Assembly (NCBI GenBank): GCA_020284085.1
Contig: JACEVL010004609.1
Location: forward strand, 596,501 to 660,500
DNA length: 64,000 nt
Source of the DNA: Aporrectodea caliginosa
Taxonomy: Eukaryota; Annelida; Clitellata; Crassiclitellata; Lumbricidae
Direction: 5' to 3'
Numbering within the stretch: position 1 is the first letter of the stretch; each line of letters starts with the position of its first letter. The notes below the pieces were generated by a model. It saw only the letters and a program-made list of their open reading frames with translations. It made no database searches and was not told the DNA's origin. Positions 17,718 through 37,461 of the stretch are shown here, piece after piece. The position numbers and the translations under genes were made by a program.

Positions 17718-18508
17718 GTATGTCTGCATATGTATTCACGTGTGTAGGCCTATATGCATTATGTATAGGCCTATTCTAAACTTGTCTGCCTGGCTGCCTG
17801 CCTTTCTTACATTGTCTGTACAGGTGCGACTGTATGCCTGCCTATAGTTGTCTCTGTGCATGTTCGTCTGCTTATGGTAGCTCTATAGACGCATAAGCCG
17901 ATATTCTCTTCTCTTCACGGTGTCGTGCATGTTAGAGTGGTGACAACATCACAGCTCAAACATCTCTTGTGTCGACGCGCCAGCTAACGAAAAATCGTTG
18001 AGTCGTCGTGTAGAACAAAAGCTACAGTATTCGCTAGAATTCTGTTCTAGCAAATACGAAGCCATGCGGCTATAGACTACGGAAATGAAGCCACCAGAAC
18101 GGCATGCGACTGAGAAGCGTCGGTTTAGTAGGCTATCTGGCGTGGAGTATCAGCTAGCTACCTTTGAGGATTATCGATTTCTGTAGCCTAGTCACCGTTC
18201 AAGAGTTAGATTTTTTACCCGTAGACCTATCATGTAGCCTATGTTAGTTAATATGCTGTTTCAATATAAAGTCTGTAAGGTCCAGAGTTGTGCATACAGG
18301 CGTCCTGTTTAAACACTTAGTCTCGACCATGTCAGAATGCAAGCCTTATTCTTAGGGCTCATATGATAATGGTTGCCATGTGCCGTGGCATATTGTAGGG
18401 CCTGTAAGTAGGCTGTATGCTACTGTGAACCCATACGCCTAAGCTACGTTTAGGGCTACATGTAGGCCTATATGAGTGTAGATCCGTTTTCGGGGTTGTA
18501 CGTGTAAG
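17718..18508. other. Upstream flank of the GT31 gene, no gene seen
   Basis: Rich in TAGGCCTA-type words; no open frame or repeat end of note until the MITE at 18509. Confidence 0.4.
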
Positions 18509-18665
18509 CATAGGCGTAGCTACATGGAGGCACGAGGAGGCAGTTGCCTCCTCTTGCTTTCTTTATATACTGGAATTTCTATTGACCAATGACCCCAATA
18601 ACCAGAATTTTCCCAATGGTCTGTGAAGTTGCCTCCTCTTGAGTTTAACTCTGGCTACGCTCCTG
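18509..18665. mobile_element. 157-bp MITE with perfect 8-bp target duplication
   Basis: Starts CATAGGCGTAGC and ends GCTACGCTCCTG, short imperfect inverted ends. CGTGTAAG flanks it directly at 18501-18508 and 18666-18673. A related copy is at 11580. It ends 133 bp before the GT31 start codon. Confidence 0.88.
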
Positions 18666-18798
18666 CGTGTAAGAGCCTACCACTATATCATGTAGGTTAA
18701 TTAGTAAAAGTGCGGATAGCCTACTCATAGTGACTTTGAATTGGTTCACAATGCGTAGCCCATAATATTCACACCGCAGGGATTAGCTATCCGAAGGC

Positions 18799-20046
18799 AT
18801 GAAACTCAGACTGCGTCGGTCCTGCCTTTTCGGATTTATGTTCTACGCGTCTGCGGTTGTTCTGCTGGAAAATATTCTCTTCATCAGCCGCTACGTCGAC
18901 CCTCAATCACGCCAGGACTTCAACAGCAACCTCCCTTGGGAAAGAAAACGACGATATCTACCACCACCAGCTGACCATCATCATCGTCTTATCAACGCAC
19001 TTCGGCCAGCAATTACAACATTCCCATCCACTACTACTTCAGCATTCAACGCGAAATCCTCCCAGAACATCCATTTCATAGACAAGAAACTGAAGGCTGG
19101 TTTGATTGATAAAAACGTCGTTCATCACCAGAGGTCCAACCAAATTCAAAATAATTTGCCCGCGAAGGTCACAGAAGACAGTTTTTACCGGAAAAGACGC
19201 GAGAAAGTAAATCCTTACTTGTACGATATCGTCTTAAAACCAGCAATCCCATGCCGCAACGACACGTTTGTCGTAATTCTTGTCCACTCGCATCATTTCA
19301 ACACGATGCAGAGATCGGCGATTCGAAACACGTGGGGGTCGGCTGCGGCTCTTGGGGGAAACGGATCCTGGCCCAACATCGCAAGGTCAAACATGGAACG
19401 CCTTCGATTAGTGTTTGTTCTCGGAACGCACCCAAAATCGTCGCTCAACGGCATCGCAAGACACGAAGCGAATCGTTTTGACGATGTCGTCCAAGGCAAT
19501 TTCGTAGATTCTTACCAGAATATGACGCTCAAATCTCTTCTGGGATTGAAGTTCGTTTCCGAACACTGTTCCTCGGCCAAGTACCTTCTGAAAAGCGACG
19601 ACGATATGTTCGTTAATCTACCATATCTGCTCAAAATCTTGACAGACGGCGTGATACCCGGGCGAGCGATAATAGGGCCTCTAAACGTTGGCTCCCTCGT
19701 GATGCGAATGGGGAAGTGGAAACTAACGAAGGAAGAGTTTCCGTTTACGATTTTCCCTCCGTACGAATCGGGGGCAGCGTACGTTATCAGTTGCGACATC
19801 GTCAGGGAACTTTACGAAACCGCCGAATACGTGCCTCATATTTTTATAGACGACGTCTACATAACGGGGATTTTGGGGCGGATACTGAACGTCACCCACC
19901 ACCGGCAGAAGGGGTTTGCCCACTGGTCAAGCTCAATTCCAACTGTCTGTGACGTCGTGAAGAACCGTATCATCAGTGCGACTCGCATGTCTCCTTTCCA
20001 TCTGGAAAGCATCTGGCTCCAACTGCTGGAAAAACCAGTATGTTAA
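18799..20046 (+). CDS. Beta-1,3-galactosyltransferase-like glycosyltransferase (GT31)
   Basis: A single open exon of 415 residues, predicted type II Golgi membrane enzyme that transfers a sugar from a UDP-sugar in beta-1,3 linkage. A short cytoplasmic start is followed by a signal anchor (about 11-30), a variable stem to about 145, then the GT31 catalytic domain. Family motifs in order: RSAIRNTWG (172-180), the metal-binding DDD in KSDDDMF (267-269), and IDDVYITG (350-357), where the first acidic residue of the usual EDVYxG is Asp. N-glycosylation sequons occur at 154, 188, 241 and 364. The length is typical of B3GALT-type enzymes. I cannot say whether the sugar is Gal or GlcNAc. The ATG at 18799 is followed at once by the signal anchor, so I take it as the start. 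An untranslated upstream exon is possible. Confidence 0.92.
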   Translation: MKLRLRRSCLFGFMFYASAVVLLENILFISRYVDPQSRQDFNSNLPWERKRRYLPPPADHHHRLINALRPAITTFPSTTTSAFNAKSSQNIHFIDKKLKAGLIDKNVVHHQRSNQIQNNLPAKVTEDSFYRKRREKVNPYLYDIVLKPAIPCRNDTFVVILVHSHHFNTMQRSAIRNTWGSAAALGGNGSWPNIARSNMERLRLVFVLGTHPKSSLNGIARHEANRFDDVVQGNFVDSYQNMTLKSLLGLKFVSEHCSSAKYLLKSDDDMFVNLPYLLKILTDGVIPGRAIIGPLNVGSLVMRMGKWKLTKEEFPFTIFPPYESGAAYVISCDIVRELYETAEYVPHIFIDDVYITGILGRILNVTHHRQKGFAHWSSSIPTVCDVVKNRIISATRMSPFHLESIWLQLLEKPVC

Positions 20047-20089
20047 TCGAGTTCTCGGCTGTGTGATGTAGACCAATAGATGTCTATGT

Positions 20090-20240
20090 GGGACACACTG
20101 GTCGATTGGTTAGATCAACCGCCTTGTAACGCCGAGCTAGAGTAGGCTACGGGTTCGAGTCTCTGCTGAAAAGGTTATTGTACGTGTATGGAACTTGAAC
20201 AAGTGCTTCATTCATACTTGCTCAGCACCATCGATCAGGG
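20090..20240 (+). mobile_element. SINE family A
   Basis: TGGTCGATTGGTTAGATCA and GGGTTCGAGTC form the tRNA-like head; the body has AACAAGTGCTTCATTCATAC and CAGCACCATCGATC. It lies just downstream of the GT31 stop. Confidence 0.72.
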
Positions 20241-21854
20241 GCGTCTATCCCCCCCTATAATTTATGATAAATTGGCTCAAGTTCCCCCCTATCCTGAGCA
20301 CTTTCTCAGGCTATCCTTATGTCGAGGTCGTATGGTCAAGGTAGCGACATCGGTAAGGGCGCATGCTCGTGGAGCCTAAAATGCGAGAGGTTCTCAGTTC
20401 TGGTTTTGTAAGGGGTTAGGGATTTTTGCAGAACGTATAAGATATGTTCTAAAATAATTGTGAGAAATCATTCCATTAATTCTCACACAACAAAAAAGAA
20501 TAGCAGAATATCATGTAATATGTCATCATTGCCATGAGTTATGACATATATATATATATATATACATATAAAATATAATCATGAGTATCGTTAATAGCCT
20601 TTACCCTTTAGAAATCAGGAGTATTAGTTTTTATACATAGGCGTAATCATGAGTGCTAATTTCGGTTATAACAACCAACTTAAACTTGAACCAAGTTAAC
20701 ACTAAAGAAATCGTACAAAATTACAATCAGAGTACCCTCACGACGTAAATTTATAGGAAGTAACGCATTTTGAACAATGCATGCGTAAAGATCTTCCGCC
20801 GCAGAATTGTATCGAAAATGTTACTTCTGCGGCGGAATTTTCCGCCGCAGAAGATTTATCCATATATAATATACGTATACGTTACGTATACGCCATACGG
20901 TCCCTTATAATATACATACATTTATGATATTGTATAAAACAGTCAAATGTTAAGGCTAAACACTGGCACACTACTATTAATTACCTGGCATATTTGAAAG
21001 CATGTTTATCCTGGCAATGCTGCAGCCATTTATGAGGAAGGCCTTTTATCTATCTTTATTTCATTTTAGCTAAAGGTGCATTTCGTTTGACTTATGAAAT
21101 CTTCCACACCCAAAATTTAAATTTAAAATTTACCCCCCTGTGTTTCAGTTGGCTCAACTTGAGCCACTTCCCCCCTTTTCCATCGATTGATGCTTGGTTA
21201 TTATAAGTAGTGGCACTTAATAAATGCATAATAAATTATATAATCGGGGCGAATCCAGGATTTCAGGTTAATCGAGGGCAGTGATGGCGGAGTCTGAGGC
21301 ATTGCGATAGTAGCTAGCCTACTTCTGCTACTATTTGATAACTCTATAACTTTGTATGTACAGCGCCTTGCATTTGCCAGCGTTTTATAGAAGCTTACGA
21401 AATGTAGGCATTCACAAAAAAGATGTAGGCCCTATTCATGTAAATGTAGGCCTGCGCAATATAGGCAGATGTGTTATTGATCTACGTAACATAATTATAT
21501 AGACCTGTCTAATGTAGTCTACGTCACCTGGGTTATGTAATGTGACATACCTAGGTAGTAGGCCTATGTATAATGTAGGTTTGTCGTAATAAGCTGAAAA
21601 TTTACGTGAACAATAGGGATAATTAGGCCTATGTACAGTGCAACCAAGTAGTAAGATAACAGCTGCCGCTAGCCTGGAAGTTACGTCACAGCGTGGAAGG
21701 ACTCATACGCTGGTGCCCTACTGTACATGTCGTCTGTGGGCTATAGTTCTCTACTTTACACGACTGAGCATGCGTACTGATTCCATGCATTACAAGTTTA
21801 CACTATAGATTATAGAACCCATAATTATAATACCGGTAGTCTTATGACCCAAAC
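20241..21854. other. Intergenic; one strong hairpin, otherwise nothing recognised
   Basis: CTTCTGCGGCGGAA at 20824-20837 is perfectly inverted at 20840-20853 with a 2-base centre. A further partial copy of the arm lies at about 20792-20806. A short (TA)n is at 20548-20563. Confidence 0.5.
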
Positions 21855-22135
21855 CCACAATAAATAAGGAATCTTACTCAGCCTATTTGCTTACCGATGT
21901 AGGCGCAGGCTATTGATTGAGGCTAGGGCCTATAGGCTTTCGATTGGCCCACATACGGACCCACGTACGCCTTATAATCCACCTCCACATACGCACCCAC
22001 CTACGCATCCACAATAAATAAGGAATCTCACTTATATTTACTTACCTCTGTAGGCGCAGCCTATTGGTTGAGGCTATGGGCTTAAATTTCGATTGACGTG
22101 TTATTGGCCCACATAAGGACCCACGTACCCGCTTA
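21855..22135 (+). repeat. Two-copy tandem duplication of about 155 bp
   Basis: Both copies begin CACAATAAATAAGGAATCT and contain TAGGCGCAG...CTATTG and GGCCCACATA...GGACCCACGTAC, with scattered differences. Confidence 0.8.
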
Positions 22136-23510
22136 ATCGGTACCCATATCGTTCACTTCCAGTTATTACCTTAATCCACAATCTTTTGTATATCTTCAAT
22201 TAATTCAATTATCCCCAAAATACCTTTTTCAGTTTGATACGCCATTCGCATACATTAGCGTGTTCAAACGCATCCGCTTTCGACAACTGGCCGATCAATC
22301 GACTTAGTTCATATTTGTGACCATCACCAAAGTAAGCAGTCCCACAAATAGGCTATAATGTTCTTGCGCACTTGATCTGAAATAGCAACGGCTGGTCTCC
22401 CCGTCGCTTCTGCTTTTGTGGCGCCGATAAAGTTTAATATAGGCCTGCGCGTTTCAATAATGTACACGTACAGAACCTATTTTTGCAGTGTAGTGATGGC
22501 TTGAGTTTTGTTTCACGGATTTAATGTTTTCTGCCTGCCTAAATGTTTGAGCTGAGATGTTTGCTAACTCGACCCATTGAATAACAAACTGTGGGAGCTG
22601 AGACAATTTTGCTACCTGTTAGGCCTAGGCCTACAAGTTGCGACCTGTCAGCTCGATACTGAGAATAAACGAAATCGATTAATTGATTGTCTGATATTCC
22701 AGTCTGTCGGTTTACTTCGTACACATTTTTTCTTGGCGAGCTGCTGCCAGGCCTGATAAAGAATAAATGCTTTTTAAGTTCTATAAGCCAGAATCAGAGT
22801 GGTGCATAATATGAATTGCACTTAGGCTACATGGAATTGTTGGTCGTGGCCATTAGTTCATGAAATTCGACAAACCCCCGAATTTAACAGTAGGCCTATT
22901 AACTGCGCCAGAGGAATTACACATGGCTAAGCGAGGTTAAAAAACAACCGAGATTATAAAAACACAGTCTTTCAATATAGCCTACAGGCTCAGCACTCCA
23001 CAGCACCCAAACTTGTGTATGTTGTATTAATAGAGCTTTTGTTAGTGCTGCATGTTGTCTCTCATACGCGCTTCCAAGTATATTATTTCATCTGTTTTCA
23101 TGACGCCAACGTTCCAACATATTCCATTAGTCGATGATCGATGAGCTGGCGAAAAAAAGATTAGGTGTCGTTAATCTTCGTATAATGTTTCGACAGCACA
23201 ATACAATGGAAAATCAGGAAGCGACAACAGCTGATATAGGGTCTAATATAACTCGAATTATGCGAAGCGAATAGGCCTATACTATAGTCAGCTATTATTG
23301 GCCTATGGAGTCCTTCAAAATTCCTGTAGGCCCTAATTATAGATAACGGTCTTAATCGCAATCTTTCTTATGTGAACTAGCTCACTTGAACTGATGAGCT
23401 GAATATTGGACTAAATTTTCGTTTGCACGGTATGCTCATACCTACGTTGCAGACGTTGCTGTGGTCAGTGCTATAAAATTATATGGGCGTATACACACGT
23501 TCGAGACTTA
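22136..23510. other. Intergenic, nothing recognised
   Basis: Short frames on the minus strand (22539-22724, 23161-23361) lack domains and splice context. Confidence 0.4.
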
Positions 23511-24635
23511 CAGTGCAATTTTTTTTAAATTAGGCATAGGCCTATATAGCCTATAAACAGTGCAATTCAACTGAAATTAGGGCTATATACAGTTCAGCTG
23601 AACCTAAATTAAGGCTAATTGTACAGTGCATTTAAGCTTAAATTATGCCGATATGCAGTGCAATTCAACTTAAATTACGCCTTTGCTGTGGTGGGTCCCT
23701 CCATTTGAAATGACCTTTATCCCTCAATATGGGCTAAACTAATTAGGCCTACTGTTTTTCCTTATCGGTCTCTCGATCTTAAAAAGTGTTTCTTTTTCCT
23801 CGGGGCTTCTGTGCTGAGAATGCATCTGAATAGTTATTCTGCGAGATGCGCATTATAAATAATACGATGAGATATAGGCCCTACGATAATTATAGACCTA
23901 TACAGTGCAATTACAGTGCAATTAGGCCTACAGTGCAATTCAACTTAAAATAGCCCTATATACTGTGCAATTCAACTTAAAAAAGCCCTATATACTGTGC
24001 AATTCAACTTAAAACAGCCCTATATACTGTGCAATTCAACTTAAAATAGCCCTATATACTGTGCAATTAAACTTAAAAAAGCCCTATATACTGTGCAATT
24101 CAACTTAAAATAGCCCTATATACTGTGCAATTCAACTTAAAAAAGCCCTATATACTGTGCAATTCAACTTAAAAAAGCCCTATATACTGTGCAATTCAAC
24201 TTAAAATAGCCCTATATACTGTGCAATTCAACTTAAAAAAGCCCTATATACTGTGCAATTCAACTTAAAATAGCCCTATATACTGTGCAATTCAACTTAA
24301 AAAAGCCCTATATACTGTGCAATTCAACTTAAAAAAGCCCTATATACTGTGCAATTCAACTTAAAATAGCCCTATATACTGTGCAATTCAACTTAAAAAA
24401 GCCCTATATACTGTGCAATTCAACTTAAAATAGCCCTATATACTGTGCAATTCAACTTAAAAAAGCCCTATATACTGTGCAATTCAACTTAAAATAGCCT
24501 TATATACAGTGCAATTCAACTTAAAATAGCCTTATATACAGTGCAATTTAACTTAAAATAGCCCTATTATACAGTGCAATTCAACTTAAAATAGCCCTAT
24601 ATACTGCACGTGCAATTCAACTTAAATTAGGCCTG
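23511..24635 (+). repeat. 32-bp satellite array with higher-order pattern
   Basis: About 21 near-identical 32-bp units (23935-24630) with the core CTATATACTGTGCAATTCAA. Older diverged units occupy 23511-23690. An interruption at about 23690-23880 resembles a LINE 3' end (GCGAGATGCGCATTATAAAT). Units differ mainly in one base near the 3' end (AAATAG or AAAAAG), and these variants are ordered in a repeated five-unit pattern. Confidence 0.92.
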
Positions 24636-24934
24636 TCAACAATCTTCCAGCTGCAGTATCTTAGACAGGTCGCCTCGTGCCAGACACAATATGAATTAAC
24701 TGTTCACTTCAAATTATTCCGAAAAAGTCTTAGTTTTGGCGCTGGCATGTCTAATTAAGTAGGCGTGGATAGCTAAAGTGGTGATTAGACCTAAATTCAA
24801 AACCCAATTAAGCGCTTCTGCATGCGTAAGGAAGTCGGTTGGCATAGGCCTACCGTTCATGGCTAGGCCTATATATAGCCCGGGCTAGGAAGGTCTGTAC
24901 ACGGATAGGCTACCATAAATCGTGAATTTCAAAT

Positions 24935-26400
24935 CGCTAAGGGCACCAGCTTCTTCACGAGCGCTGCCTCAAATTCAGAGGGGTTATCGGGTAACCCCTC
25001 AAGAGATCGATGTCTATTGGAGATCCGAGTCCGGTTGCAGAGGAGCTGGGCAGAGGAGCTGCTAAGTCGGGTTTCGTCGACGAGAAGCCGGGCAAAGGGG
25101 TGTGGTATCATTTCAAACGGACAGCGGTGGTGAATGATCTCGTCCCATCAATTTATTTCTAAATAGCGTCGAGGCTATGCGGTCACAAATGGAAAACGTA
25201 GGCTATAGGGCCTACAATAATGGTTCAATCAGATTCTGACACCGGTTTCACTGTCGCCCCCTAGCGAACTCGAATGTAAAACGAGTAAGCTGTAGGCCTA
25301 CCGCCTGCAACTTGCAAGCATAACTCGCGGCTTATAAGACTAGTAGGCCTATGGGTTACAATGAAGCAAGTTATGAGGACGTTCGATAGTAGTCTACGTA
25401 GTCGCAAACTCTAAACCAATAAAGCGCCACTCGAAAGCCAAGCGCAGGACACCAGCTTATTCACGAGCAATGCGCGGAGTCAGAGGGATTATCCAAAAAG
25501 GGTAATCCGAAGGAGGTCCGAGTCCTGTTGCCTGTAGAGGGTAGAGGGTCAGAGTAGCTGCTATAGCCTAAGGTGGGCGTCGTTTAGGTCGAGAATTGGA
25601 AGGTGGAGGATCAGGTGAGTCAGGGCAGAGGCTAGCTAAGTTTTGAGTGGAAAGCCCCGGGGCCAGTTGGGTGATAGGCCTAGATGTTGTTGTTCCAGGT
25701 TGCGGTGTGTCAACCTGCATGATTTCTAATAAACGAAAAATTAATTAGAGGAGGACAAGCAAGATGATGGTGGATAGTTGGCAATGATGGTGGACTATCT
25801 CAGAATACGTGGCCTCAATTGAAACAGTTCAGATGCCATCTATGATCTATTAAACTCTTTAGTGAAAGAAACAATTATATTGTTTCTAAAAAATTCTAGT
25901 ATCTTTGGTGTGGACTTCATCACAGATTTATAACTTCAGTACAAAAACGAGGAAATCAAGAAAACAAGCAAACAAAGTATCTTTTACCAATACAAAAAAT
26001 TTCAAATTTCAAATGATTTAATTAAAAACTATGCAAATGCATTTTAATCGTTCCGAGTACTTCATACTTAATATCAATAAAACACATGCATCATAATGCA
26101 ACAGCCAATAAACCCACATTAATTACAAGAATATTAATTTTTCAAAATATCTCAATGCTCGGTGTTAACTGAAGTGAGTGAAGTCACTGTATTTAACTGA
26201 CCCAATCAGATAAGGAAACATGAGGAGCAACTATCTGGCCCAAACCTCAACACGGTTTCATAAATTAGTCAATTTATTTCAGAATTTTCAAATTTCATGG
26301 CTTCGTAGGGCCTACTCTGTTCGTGGACCGTGCCTATTTAATCCCTCAGCACTTAAATGACGAGCGTGTACTCAAAGCGACTGGGAATGGCGTTTAGTAC
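24935..26400 (+). mobile_element. Interspersed repeat, copy A
   Basis: Two copies of the ACCAGCTT...TTCACGAGC end (24948 and 25448) precede a segment, about 25560-26350, homologous to 48770-50100. Shared words are GTGGACTATCTCAGAATACG and AACAGCCAATAAACCCACAT. No coding region was seen, so the class is unknown. Confidence 0.7.
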
Positions 26401-26884
26401 ATTTTTCAAACAAAACTTCATAGTACCTGAAAATGTTTACAAACGATCAACCTTGGATAGCAAATGATTATGTCAAACTAAAGAATAAAGTGAGAAGCCA
26501 TAAATTCTCAGACAGTGAAATTATAGTAGCCTAAATTGCCTAATATTATCTCACATAGGCCTACATTAATGTCTTTATGGCGCCATTTTTCTCTTATGCG
26601 GCTGTCAAAAGCAATACACACAGTGCTGAAGTAAAAACAAATAGTCTGTGACAGTGATACGCAACAGTGGGAATTATTAAGGGATAAGCATTTTTCATAG
26701 GCGTTGAACCAGCAATAGACAAACCTCAAGTTAAAGTTCAAAGAGCAAGTGCACTGCAGGCCTTGTATGCTCGCCGTCTCGCGCGAGGATCATTTAGACA
26801 CTAAACTGCTGAGTGACATGCCTGAAGTAATGTTTAGCAAACATCTTACAAACGTTTGTTTATAAGGAGTCCACTTTAAGATTA

Positions 26885-27120
26885 ATTAATTCATTCAGGA
26901 GATTTATATAGCGCCTCTTCAAGGTAACTACTCAGAGGTGCTCCCGACTCCAGCACGACCAAAAAGAACAGTTTTCAGGTTAATATAGAATAAGTCAGAG
27001 AGCGTTCTGGGGAGCAGACGCAATTCCAAGGGCAGCCCATTCCAGACGGTTGGGCCCACCACTGAGAAAGCACGATTTTGCATAGTAACTGTGCGGGCGA
27101 ACGGGACTATGAGCAACCCC
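26885..27120 (-). pseudogene. LINE ORF2 C-terminal remnant, minus strand
   Basis: The minus-strand frame 27116-26928 includes NRAFSVVGPTVWNGLPLELR and then LKTVLFGRAGVGS, the LINE tail signature. It is followed (lower coordinates) by the GGCGCTATATAAATC 3' end. Confidence 0.75.
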
Positions 27121-27153
27121 TCTCAGAGGAGCGAAGGGAGCGACTACCCTGGG

Positions 27154-27336
27154 CATTTATTGGCAATAATGAGAAACTCATTATTAGTGAGAAACTTCTT
27201 TCAGGGTATTATGCATATTATTCTTTAGGTAACCGACGAAATGCACTGTTGAAGAAATCGACATGTTAAACGTAACAGGAGGAAAGTTTAATTTATTGGC
27301 AATAATGAGAAACTCCTTATTAGTGAGAAACTTCTA
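27154..27336 (+). repeat. Short direct duplication
   Basis: TTTATTGGCAATAATGAGAA and TTATTAGTGAGAAACTTCT occur at about 27156-27202 and again at about 27291-27334. Confidence 0.8.
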
Positions 27337-27404
27337 ATCACGCTGTTGAGTGACTAATGCACGGGGCATAAGCCAATGGTGCACGAATGGTGGTGACTAA
27401 TGAG

Positions 27405-27989
27405 CAGTGATGGGTACTAACTAGTTTTTTAAAGTTAAACTATAACTATTTTTCAACTAAAATAAAAAAAGTTTAACTATAATTTGGCAACTAATTTTGT
27501 AAATGAGTTAACTAAAAATATTTAGTTAAACTTTTTCAAACTTTTTAGCAAACTTTTCACAAACATTTTCACAATGACAGAAGTTAAGTGAACTGTAATA
27601 ATGCATAGCGTCAATGACAATTTCACTTTCAATCTATGTAATGTGTACTTGACTAATAGTCCTAGTACAGTTCTACAAGAAAATCGTGAAGAAAGTTGCT
27701 AATGCAAACAATGATGCCTCGTGCAATGCAATGCAGTTCACTTGACTTGAGTAATAAAACCAGTTACTCATGACAGTCATTGTGGAAGATAGTTGCTGAT
27801 TTTATTACTGAAACTTTCTAGCTTATAACTAAAAAATTTAGTTAAACTTTTAGATAATAACTTTAAAATATCAGTTAAACTTTGGTTTTAACTAAACTAA
27901 TTTTTTCTAGTTAAACTTCTGTCTTAACTTAAATTTTTTAGTTAAACTATAAGTTTGCAACTTTTTAGTTAACTTTTTACCCATCACTG
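27405..27989. mobile_element. hAT-type MITE with perfect 8-bp target duplication
   Basis: 585 bp, ends CAGTGATGGGTA and its inverse, interior rich in AGTTAAACT motifs in both orientations. CTAATGAG flanks it at 27397-27404 and 27990-27997. No coding capacity. Confidence 0.92.
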
Positions 27990-28371
27990 CTAATGAGCGG
28001 GTATCAGCCGATGGTGCACCAAAACCAAGCCGTAATCAAGTCAATGTCTAGAATATCAGTCCCCTATAACACAGAGGCAAAAGACTAAACGATTACTACT
28101 GACTACTGAGCAGATCAACATTATGAACACAGAACGTAGTAGGTCTAATAGGCAGAAAGTTTAATTTAACGACATAATCAACCGTTAACTGTCGACACAA
28201 CAGCTTCAAGGCACGGATCATCAAGAAGTACGCTCGAACTAAACGCTCAGCATGGGAACCTCTGGATTTTCTGTTGTTGGAACATTGCGTTTCTTGTGAC
28301 AGAGACAACTACAGATAACAAAATAAAAAAGGTAAGTCTTTCTTCAGTTTTGTTCCAAAATTGTTTGAAAT

Positions 28372-28700
28372 ACAAATTCATTCATTCATTTCAAGGATTT
28401 ATAGACTATAGCGGCCCTTTAAGAAGCCTACTCGGAAGCGCTACCAGTCCAACCACGGTGATACCAATAAGTACTAAGGAGTTTGTAGAACGTGGAAGAA
28501 TCATCCCTATGTAGCAGGCGTATCTCCAACGGGAGACCATTCCAGACAGAAGGACTTACTGAAAAGGCACGACGCCGACAGGTTGAGGTTCTAGCACGAG
28601 GGACCAAAAGCTCCCCGCTCTATATAGAGGCTGGGCGAAGGGCTCGGCGGCCTACCACAGCAGAAACAGGGCAAGAGAGCTCACGTATAAGCTTATAGAC
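28372..28700 (-). pseudogene. LINE C-terminal remnant, minus strand
   Basis: The minus strand encodes a degenerate RAFSVSPSVWNGLPLEIRLL tail. The 3' end with TCATTCATTTC and TTTATAGACTATAGCGGCCC lies at lower coordinates. Confidence 0.68.
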
Positions 28701-28869
28701 TGGAGCATGCAGAGCCAAGAAGGCATCACCAGATCTGAACAGCGAATAAGGTTATTAGTACTTTTTCCTTTAGAAATATGAGGAATGACATGAGGGCATG
28801 ACATAATCATACTTGAAGTAGCAATCAATCAATCAGTCAATAAATCAATCAATCAATCTGAATTAGCAT

Positions 28870-36107
<7,238 letters not shown>

Positions 36108-36654
36108 ATCTCCGAGAAACTGTAACTTTGTCGCTCTGTTGATATTGTTCACTGAGAAATCCTATTAAAATACAAAAGAAGCTGGCCTATTATCATTGCT
36201 TACACGGAAGCTGTGCGATAAAAAAAAACATCGCCGCCAGAAGGAACTGATGATGATGACGATGATCATGACAACAAAGCAGTGGATGCACCACAACACG
36301 CTGCAGCGGACAACATTATCCGGCCAACCATTTCATTTACAGCCGAGTCACACAACGCGGCGTTCTTGACTCTTGAGTGGCCTAAAAGCACTTGCCCTGT
36401 GCAGGCTGTGCTTAGAGACAGACGGACAGAGACAGACAGACAGACAGACAGACAGATAGAACATAGAAGATCAGATTACAGTCGCCAAATTTGGTTTCTA
36501 AGTTGTGTCTGATATACCTTGGGCAGAAGTGAGCAAAAGGCAAAACAGCCTCGCCACCTTGCGAAAGGTGTGATAGTCCAAGTTCTTTTGCACCGTCACA
36601 TAATTAATAGAAACGCCACCTTGCGAGTGAACCGTCATAAGTAAAGCGCTTTAG

Positions 36655-36945
36655 ATATTAGAAGAGCAGTCCCTTAAGTTATAGCCTTGAGGCAACCCTG
36701 GGTATGAAGTGTTCAGTGACTTCATATTCTTAGCCTCGGCATATGAGGGCGGGTGATCAGTCCTCTCCCTCGCCATCTTATCTCCCCCCGACAGTGTACG
36801 GTCAGCGTACCCATTATGGCTGAATTTGCAAGGGCTGCAGGTGAAGCAGAAATCTCAAATCAAATTTCTACCGTGGAAGGGATTTGAACCCTGACCTCTC
36901 AATTGACAGGCCAGCATGCTAACCACTACACTATCAAGATTAGGA
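36655..36945 (-). mobile_element. SINE family B, minus orientation
   Basis: Same 285-bp family as 12150; the reverse complement has a head TAGTGTAGTGGTTAGCATGC and B-box-like GGGTTCAAATCC. It lies just upstream of the Ig gene's first coding exon, so possibly in a 5'UTR intron. Confidence 0.75.
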
Positions 36946-37015
36946 TACCGTACAAGATGTTAAGAAGCATTAAGTTCCATAACTTAGTAGGCTATACTCT
37001 ACATAGGCCCCCTAC

Positions 37016-37107
37016 ATACACACATATACATACGTAGGCCCTATACATTCATTCATACATACATAATGGCCTACATACATGCATACATATATACATACAT
37101 ACATACA

Positions 37108-37140
<33 letters not shown>

Positions 37141-37345
37141 TCCTACATACATACATACATACATACATATACATATACATACATACATACATACATACAT
37201 ACATACATACACATATGCATACATACATACATACATACATGCATACATACATACATATATATTCCTACATACAGACGTACATATACATATACATGCATGC
37301 ATAGTTGCATACGTACATAAATACAAATAGGCAGGCATGCATACA
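37016..37345. repeat. (CATA)n tetranucleotide array
   Basis: ACATACAT runs with TATA and TGCA variants. Confidence 0.97.
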
Positions 37346-37461
37346 TGCATATTTGCATTTTGTAGGTCTACATTCAAGCAATTCAATTCTTTCATTTGTA
37401 ACTGTACATGACAATTTTAGCCAAGTAGGCCTATTACGATTATAAAACTGCAACTGCTTAC

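Noticed and set aside
23935..24630. Regular 32-bp repeats resembling a CRISPR array
   Set aside because: The units are contiguous with no spacers, and the window is clearly animal DNA with spliced genes.
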